In this document: piece by piece, positions 14,152-16,999 of the stretch
Position numbering within the stretch: the first letter of the stretch is position 1
Layout: each line of letters begins with the position of its first letter
NCBI GenBank assembly: GCA_964459165.1
Contig: CAYWKM010000041.1
Span: 1 to 16,999 of the forward strand
DNA from: RGIG4074 sp964459165
GTDB taxonomy: Bacteria > Bacillota > Clostridia > Christensenellales > Borkfalkiaceae
Direction: 5' to 3'
DNA length: 16,999 nt
Position numbers and translations under genes: made by a program
The notes under the pieces: model-generated
What the model was told of the DNA's origin: nothing
The model's database searches: none
Seen by the model: the letters and a program-made list of their open reading frames with translations, nothing else

Positions 14152-14200
14152 GTTCGTCGAACTTTTTGGCTCGACGCCCTATCAATTTCAATATGCCCGT

Positions 14201-14247
14201 AAAAAAGAGAACGTAAGCGGGAAGTCCTGCTTGCGTTCTCTTTTTTT
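14201..14247. terminator. Bidirectional rho-independent terminator
   Basis: AAAAAAGAGAACGTAAGC (14201-14218) pairs along all 18 positions (one T-G) with its partner at 14229-14246 around a 10-nt loop. A and T tracts on the two flanks give a T tract on both strands, so it can end the DUF1622 gene rightward and any leftward transcript from the right. A smaller stem, CGACGA/TCGTCG, at about 14140-14160 overlaps the DUF1622 stop and is followed by TTTTT. Confidence 0.88.
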
Positions 14248-14461
14248 AGTCCGATAGCTCTTTGTTGTGCTTACGGCTGTCTTTTTCGTAAATTTCGAAA
14301 TAATTTTTTATAGAATGAAAGCCGTATTTTTTCGTAAAGCTCGAAGTCGGCTTCCGAGCATAGCGCCGAAAAATTTTTTTAAAAGCTCTTTCACGGGCGT
14401 AATCCAATAGAATTTTTTCGCGGCGTCCGCCGCAAAATTCGGGCGGATCTGAAAAAATCAA
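14246..14461 (-). CDS. Doubtful 71-aa open frame, basic protein
   Basis: A TTG-started frame ends with its stop codon at the edge of the bidirectional terminator. The protein is basic and Lys/Arg/Tyr-rich, for example YARKPTSSFTKKYGFHSIKN, and has no internal Met. GAGG lies only 3 nt before the TTG, which is too close for normal initiation. I recognise no family. It may be a chance frame or a gene remnant in the tail of the phosphatase transcript. Confidence 0.2.
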   Translation of the reverse strand: MIFSDPPEFCGGRREKILLDYARERAFKKIFRRYARKPTSSFTKKYGFHSIKNYFEIYEKDSRKHNKELSD

Positions 14462-14619
14462 GCCTCGGAGAGAGCTTATCGTCTTGAATAAAAACCTTTG
14501 ACTTTGCAGATTGCTCCGGCAATAATCCGTTCAGGATCCTTTTTAGAATCATTACCGTCGATTATCGCAGCATGGAGATAAAAATGCGGGATGCGCTTTC
14601 AAGCGGAGGGAATAGCGTT
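14462..14619. other. Region downstream of the phosphatase gene
   Basis: Between the doubtful frame and the phosphatase stop I see no gene. On the minus strand a small stem, GCG-catcc-CGC, followed by ATTTTTAT (complement of about 14578-14595) might end the phosphatase transcript, but it is short. The stronger end is the bidirectional terminator at 14201-14247. Confidence 0.35.
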
Positions 14620-16821
14620 TTACAAAAGAATATTTCGTATGCTGTCTATTTGATCTTGCGTTACGCCGTAGCTTAAAAGACAGTTTTCGATTTTTTCCGC
14701 CCATGTGTCCCCGGAAAAGGCCGCGATGGTACTTTCGTAAGAAAGATTATCGACCGACAATGTTTTTTCAAGATGGGAGAAATTGGAAAACAGATAATCT
14801 TTTCGCAAATCGTCTTGGCTGACTCCGAGCAATCCGTTCACGAGGTAAGCGATTAATCCCGTGCGATCCGTTCCCACGTTACAATTAAAATAGACGGGAT
14901 AATTATTTTTATCGGCGAGAATTGCGAAGACTTTTTTAATCTGCGATGAATTTGCCGTGAGCAGGTTTGGAGTGCTGTAAACGAAAGGGATGGAATAATA
15001 ATTGGAAACGCCGTAGGTGGATTTCATATTGCTTGCCGTTGCGCCGCCCGTTTCATTGACGCTCGTCAGTCGGAGATCGATGATGGTCTTAACGCCGAGA
15101 GCCTTGAATTGCTCCATGCCCGTTTCGGACAGTAGGTTGGTAAAGGAGTCGTAATAGCTTCCGTTTAGTCTCGACCCGCGGATGAGCATACCTTGCTTTA
15201 CTTCTACGCCGTCCGTTGTTTTCCAGCCTCCCGCATCCCTTATATTCAGCGAGCCGTCTATTAAAAACATCGTCGGCGCGGAAGAGGTAATCCTGATAAG
15301 ATTGCTTTTCGCGGAAGAGAGGGCGGATCTGCTTTCCGCTACGCGCCAATAATAAACGGTATTTGACAGCAGATTATAAATATTGATAGACGTTTCGTCC
15401 GTCTGGTAAACGACGGAAGATTGATAAGAGGAAGAAGTGGAAATTTCAACATAGTAGCTTCCGTTGGAAGAGGTGATCAAATTATACCAGTAGAGAGTTA
15501 CCGGCTGAGGGACGTCGAAGCTGCCGTATCCGTTCGCATACTTAGAAATATCGGCATAGCTGCCGTTGACATAATTGTTTTGTAGGTCCGTATGGATATC
15601 GGCGCTCGTCACCGACTGTGAAGAAGAATAAGAAATTTGCGATTTAAATACTTTTCCGCAGACGGAGCAATGACTTCCTTCCGTCAGACCGTTCGAAGAT
15701 TCCGACGGCGCTACGGCGCGATCGACGACCACGGTATGCCCGAGCGCGAAGATTTTTTGTTGCGATTCCAATACTGCGCCGCAGACGGAACAATGGCTTC
15801 CTTCCGTGTAGCCGGCGGACGTGCAGGTGGCGGCTTTGCTTGCATCGACGACGGGAGTATGACCGGTGGGCGGAATTTCCTCCTGCTCCTTTAACACCGT
15901 GCCGCAGACGGCGCAATATTCTCCGTCGGAAACGCCGGATTCCGTACAAGTGGCGGATTTCCCTGTTAAAACCGAGATCTCCGTGTGTTCGACGGTAGTG
16001 GAAGTCTCTTCTCGCCCGTCGCTGTCCGTGTAACAATACAAGACGGAGCAATCGGTATAATCGTAATCCCACGTTTCGCAACGGGAGAAATTTTTCGTTT
16101 CGCCGGTATAATAGTTGTACGTTTCGTTGTAAGTATAGGTATTGTTTGATACTCTTCCCTCTTGGGTAAGGGTGCGAGAGCTTTCTTTTATGATTTCGCA
16201 GGTTTCGGAGGTTTCGTCTATATACTCGTAAAGATATTGATAGGTTTGCGTCTCTTTGAGCTCGCTTACGGTATTTACGTACGTTTCGGTCATTACCGTT
16301 TCGCATAGGGGACAGGAAGCCGTCGTCACGCGCGTCGTCGTATTGTCCTCTGTTTCAACGGTTTCGGAAAGAATTTCCCATGAGGACGCGCCGTTTTCGC
16401 CGATATGTTCGCATACGTGGGGGTCGTCGACGCCGCATACCGCGCATTTTCCGTCTTCGTAACGGTGGAAGGAATAATCCGTTTCTAACTGTTCGACAAG
16501 TACCAATCCGCAGACGGAGCAATGGATTCCCTCCGTAAGTCCCGTGCTGATGCAAGTGGAAGGGACGGCTTCGTCGACGACGGTCGTGTGTCCGGCGGGG
16601 TCGGTATAATCGTCTATGTAGGTATCGCCGCATTTGCAGGTATAAACGGTATAGCCTTGTTCGGTACAGGTAGGCAAAGAGACGACCGTCGTGTAACGAT
16701 GCTTATGAAATACTCCGTTAACGCCCATCACGATGATCGCGACAATCACGAGCCCGAGCGAGCATAAAACGATCGGTAATACTTTCGGAATTTTAAATTT
16801 TGTCATGATTTTTTTCTTCAT
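14620..16821 (-). CDS. Membrane-anchored tyrosine phosphatase with CxxC repeats (Y_phosphatase3 type)
   Basis: This 733-aa protein has an N-terminal signal anchor (about 13-36) and no sortase or lipobox motif, so the bulk should face outside. Residues 37-133 and 277-395 hold repeats of the type GHT-VVD-ATCT-G-TEGSHCSVCG-VL--Q. Six CxxC pairs (C101/104, C126/129, C170/173, C303/306, C344/347, C386/389) suggest zinc ribbons. Residues 145-275 are Thr/Tyr/Glu-rich, and about 436-512 resemble a fibronectin type III domain (VTLYWYN, VYYWRV). The C-terminal domain (about 518-733) has NIRDAGGW and the CX5R loop C647-NVGTD-R653-TG of the Y_phosphatase3 family. The residue before the catalytic Cys is Asn, not the usual His. 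The ATG at 16821 lacks a clear ribosome binding site; ATG 16806 is an alternative. Its target is unknown. Gene neighbours give no hint. Confidence 0.85.
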   Translation of the reverse strand: MKKKIMTKFKIPKVLPIVLCSLGLVIVAIIVMGVNGVFHKHRYTTVVSLPTCTEQGYTVYTCKCGDTYIDDYTDPAGHTTVVDEAVPSTCISTGLTEGIHCSVCGLVLVEQLETDYSFHRYEDGKCAVCGVDDPHVCEHIGENGASSWEILSETVETEDNTTTRVTTASCPLCETVMTETYVNTVSELKETQTYQYLYEYIDETSETCEIIKESSRTLTQEGRVSNNTYTYNETYNYYTGETKNFSRCETWDYDYTDCSVLYCYTDSDGREETSTTVEHTEISVLTGKSATCTESGVSDGEYCAVCGTVLKEQEEIPPTGHTPVVDASKAATCTSAGYTEGSHCSVCGAVLESQQKIFALGHTVVVDRAVAPSESSNGLTEGSHCSVCGKVFKSQISYSSSQSVTSADIHTDLQNNYVNGSYADISKYANGYGSFDVPQPVTLYWYNLITSSNGSYYVEISTSSSYQSSVVYQTDETSINIYNLLSNTVYYWRVAESRSALSSAKSNLIRITSSAPTMFLIDGSLNIRDAGGWKTTDGVEVKQGMLIRGSRLNGSYYDSFTNLLSETGMEQFKALGVKTIIDLRLTSVNETGGATASNMKSTYGVSNYYSIPFVYSTPNLLTANSSQIKKVFAILADKNNYPVYFNCNVGTDRTGLIAYLVNGLLGVSQDDLRKDYLFSNFSHLEKTLSVDNLSYESTIAAFSGDTWAEKIENCLLSYGVTQDQIDSIRNILL
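15658..15684. repeat. 27-bp repeat in the phosphatase CxxC modules, copy 1
   Basis: A unit beginning GCAGACGGAGCAATG recurs at 15658-15684, 15781-15807 and 16510-16536, with a shorter diverged copy at 15904-15926. It encodes TEGxHCSVCG on the minus strand. The nucleotide identity is high compared with the rest of the modules, pointing to recent duplication or gene conversion of the repeat unit. Confidence 0.7.
15781..15807. repeat. 27-bp repeat in the phosphatase CxxC modules, copy 2
   Basis: This copy differs from the one at 15658 at a few bases (GGAACAATGGC in place of GGAGCAATGAC). It encodes part of the repeat around C344/C347. Confidence 0.7.
16510..16536. repeat. 27-bp repeat in the phosphatase CxxC modules, copy 3
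   Basis: This copy lies about 700 bp away from the other two, separated by the Thr/Tyr-rich segment, and encodes the repeat around C101/C104 (TEGIHCSVCG). Confidence 0.65.
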
Positions 16822-16899
16822 TTAAATTTTCAAGCGGTAAAAGAAATTGTTTTTATGAGGGATCGTCGACGCTATTTCATTCAAATAACAACTAATTTA

Positions 16900-16928
16900 A
16901 GTATAATCTAATTTTTTTGGTCTGTCAA
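16900..16928 (-). promoter_or_regulatory. Promoter of the phosphatase gene
   Basis: On the minus strand TTGACA (complement of 16923-16928) and TATACT (complement of 16900-16905) are 17 bp apart, close to consensus. The expected start is near 16893, giving a leader of about 72 nt. Confidence 0.8.
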
Positions 16929-16960
16929 CGAATCGTAGTCGGAATCAGAAAAAAAAGTTC

Positions 16961-16989
16961 TTGATTTTATCCGATAAATGTTTTATAAT
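16961..16989 (+). promoter_or_regulatory. Rightward promoter facing out of the window
   Basis: TTGATT (16961-16966) and TATAAT (16984-16989) are separated by 17 bp and point to a gene beyond the right edge, divergent from the phosphatase gene. The two -35 boxes are about 32 bp apart, so a regulator bound between them could affect both. Confidence 0.7.
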
Positions 16990-16999
16990 ATAGTAGACG

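Noticed and set aside
15644..16306. Arg-rich minus frame inside the phosphatase gene
   Set aside because: It is the alternative frame of the repetitive coding region; the main frame has domains and a start with a promoter.
1..16999. A defence or biosynthetic gene cluster
   Set aside because: All other recognised genes are housekeeping or single-gene units with their own promoters; no operon of unknown genes with linked functions was found.

Overview
The window looks like a chromosomal segment of a Firmicutes (Clostridia-like) bacterium with moderate G+C. The evidence is the order prs - pth - mfd - secreted foldase-like lipoprotein, the two-subunit class I Fe-S fumarase, the strong AGGAGG-type ribosome binding sites, the TTGACA/TATAAT promoters with 17-bp spacers, and a lipobox secretion signal. 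No species can be assigned from sequence reading alone. I saw no rRNA, tRNA, insertion sequence, phage gene or CRISPR array.

Left part (1-1730): a rightward terminator at 89-128 closes a gene that lies outside the window. A leftward pair then encodes the alpha (1603-764) and beta (759-229) subunits of a fumarate hydratase-type hydro-lyase. A short divergent promoter region (1604-1726) separates it from the rightward genes.

Middle part (1727-9789): a rightward run of mostly housekeeping genes. It contains a CPBP-family membrane protease-like protein; rlmH, which overlaps it by 4 nt; a cytoplasmic M14-type peptidase resembling gamma-D-glutamyl-diamino acid endopeptidases; tadA; prs with its own promoter and a structured leader; pth; and mfd. 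These serve rRNA and tRNA modification, wall-peptide turnover, PRPP supply, peptidyl-tRNA recycling and transcription-coupled repair. Two of the genes (CPBP and M14) have -10 boxes placed so that transcription would begin at or beside the start codon, with no Shine-Dalgarno sequence, so they may be leaderless.

Right-middle part (9790-14250): separately promoted single genes, several bounded by terminators. They are a 687-aa acidic lipoprotein with PrsA/SurA-like ends, uppP (undecaprenyl-diphosphate phosphatase), a 48-aa YjzC-like protein, and a small DUF1622-type membrane protein. The uppP promoter has a perfect 8+3+8 dyad filling its spacer, which looks like an operator.

Right part (14250-16999): a leftward 733-aa membrane-anchored protein joins CxxC zinc-ribbon-like repeats, a fibronectin-like segment and a Y_phosphatase3-type tyrosine phosphatase domain. 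This is the least ordinary gene in the window. At the far right edge a rightward promoter faces out of the window. Most of the window is ordinary core genome. I found no convincing multi-gene novel system; the best leads are the multidomain phosphatase and the regulatory features listed below.
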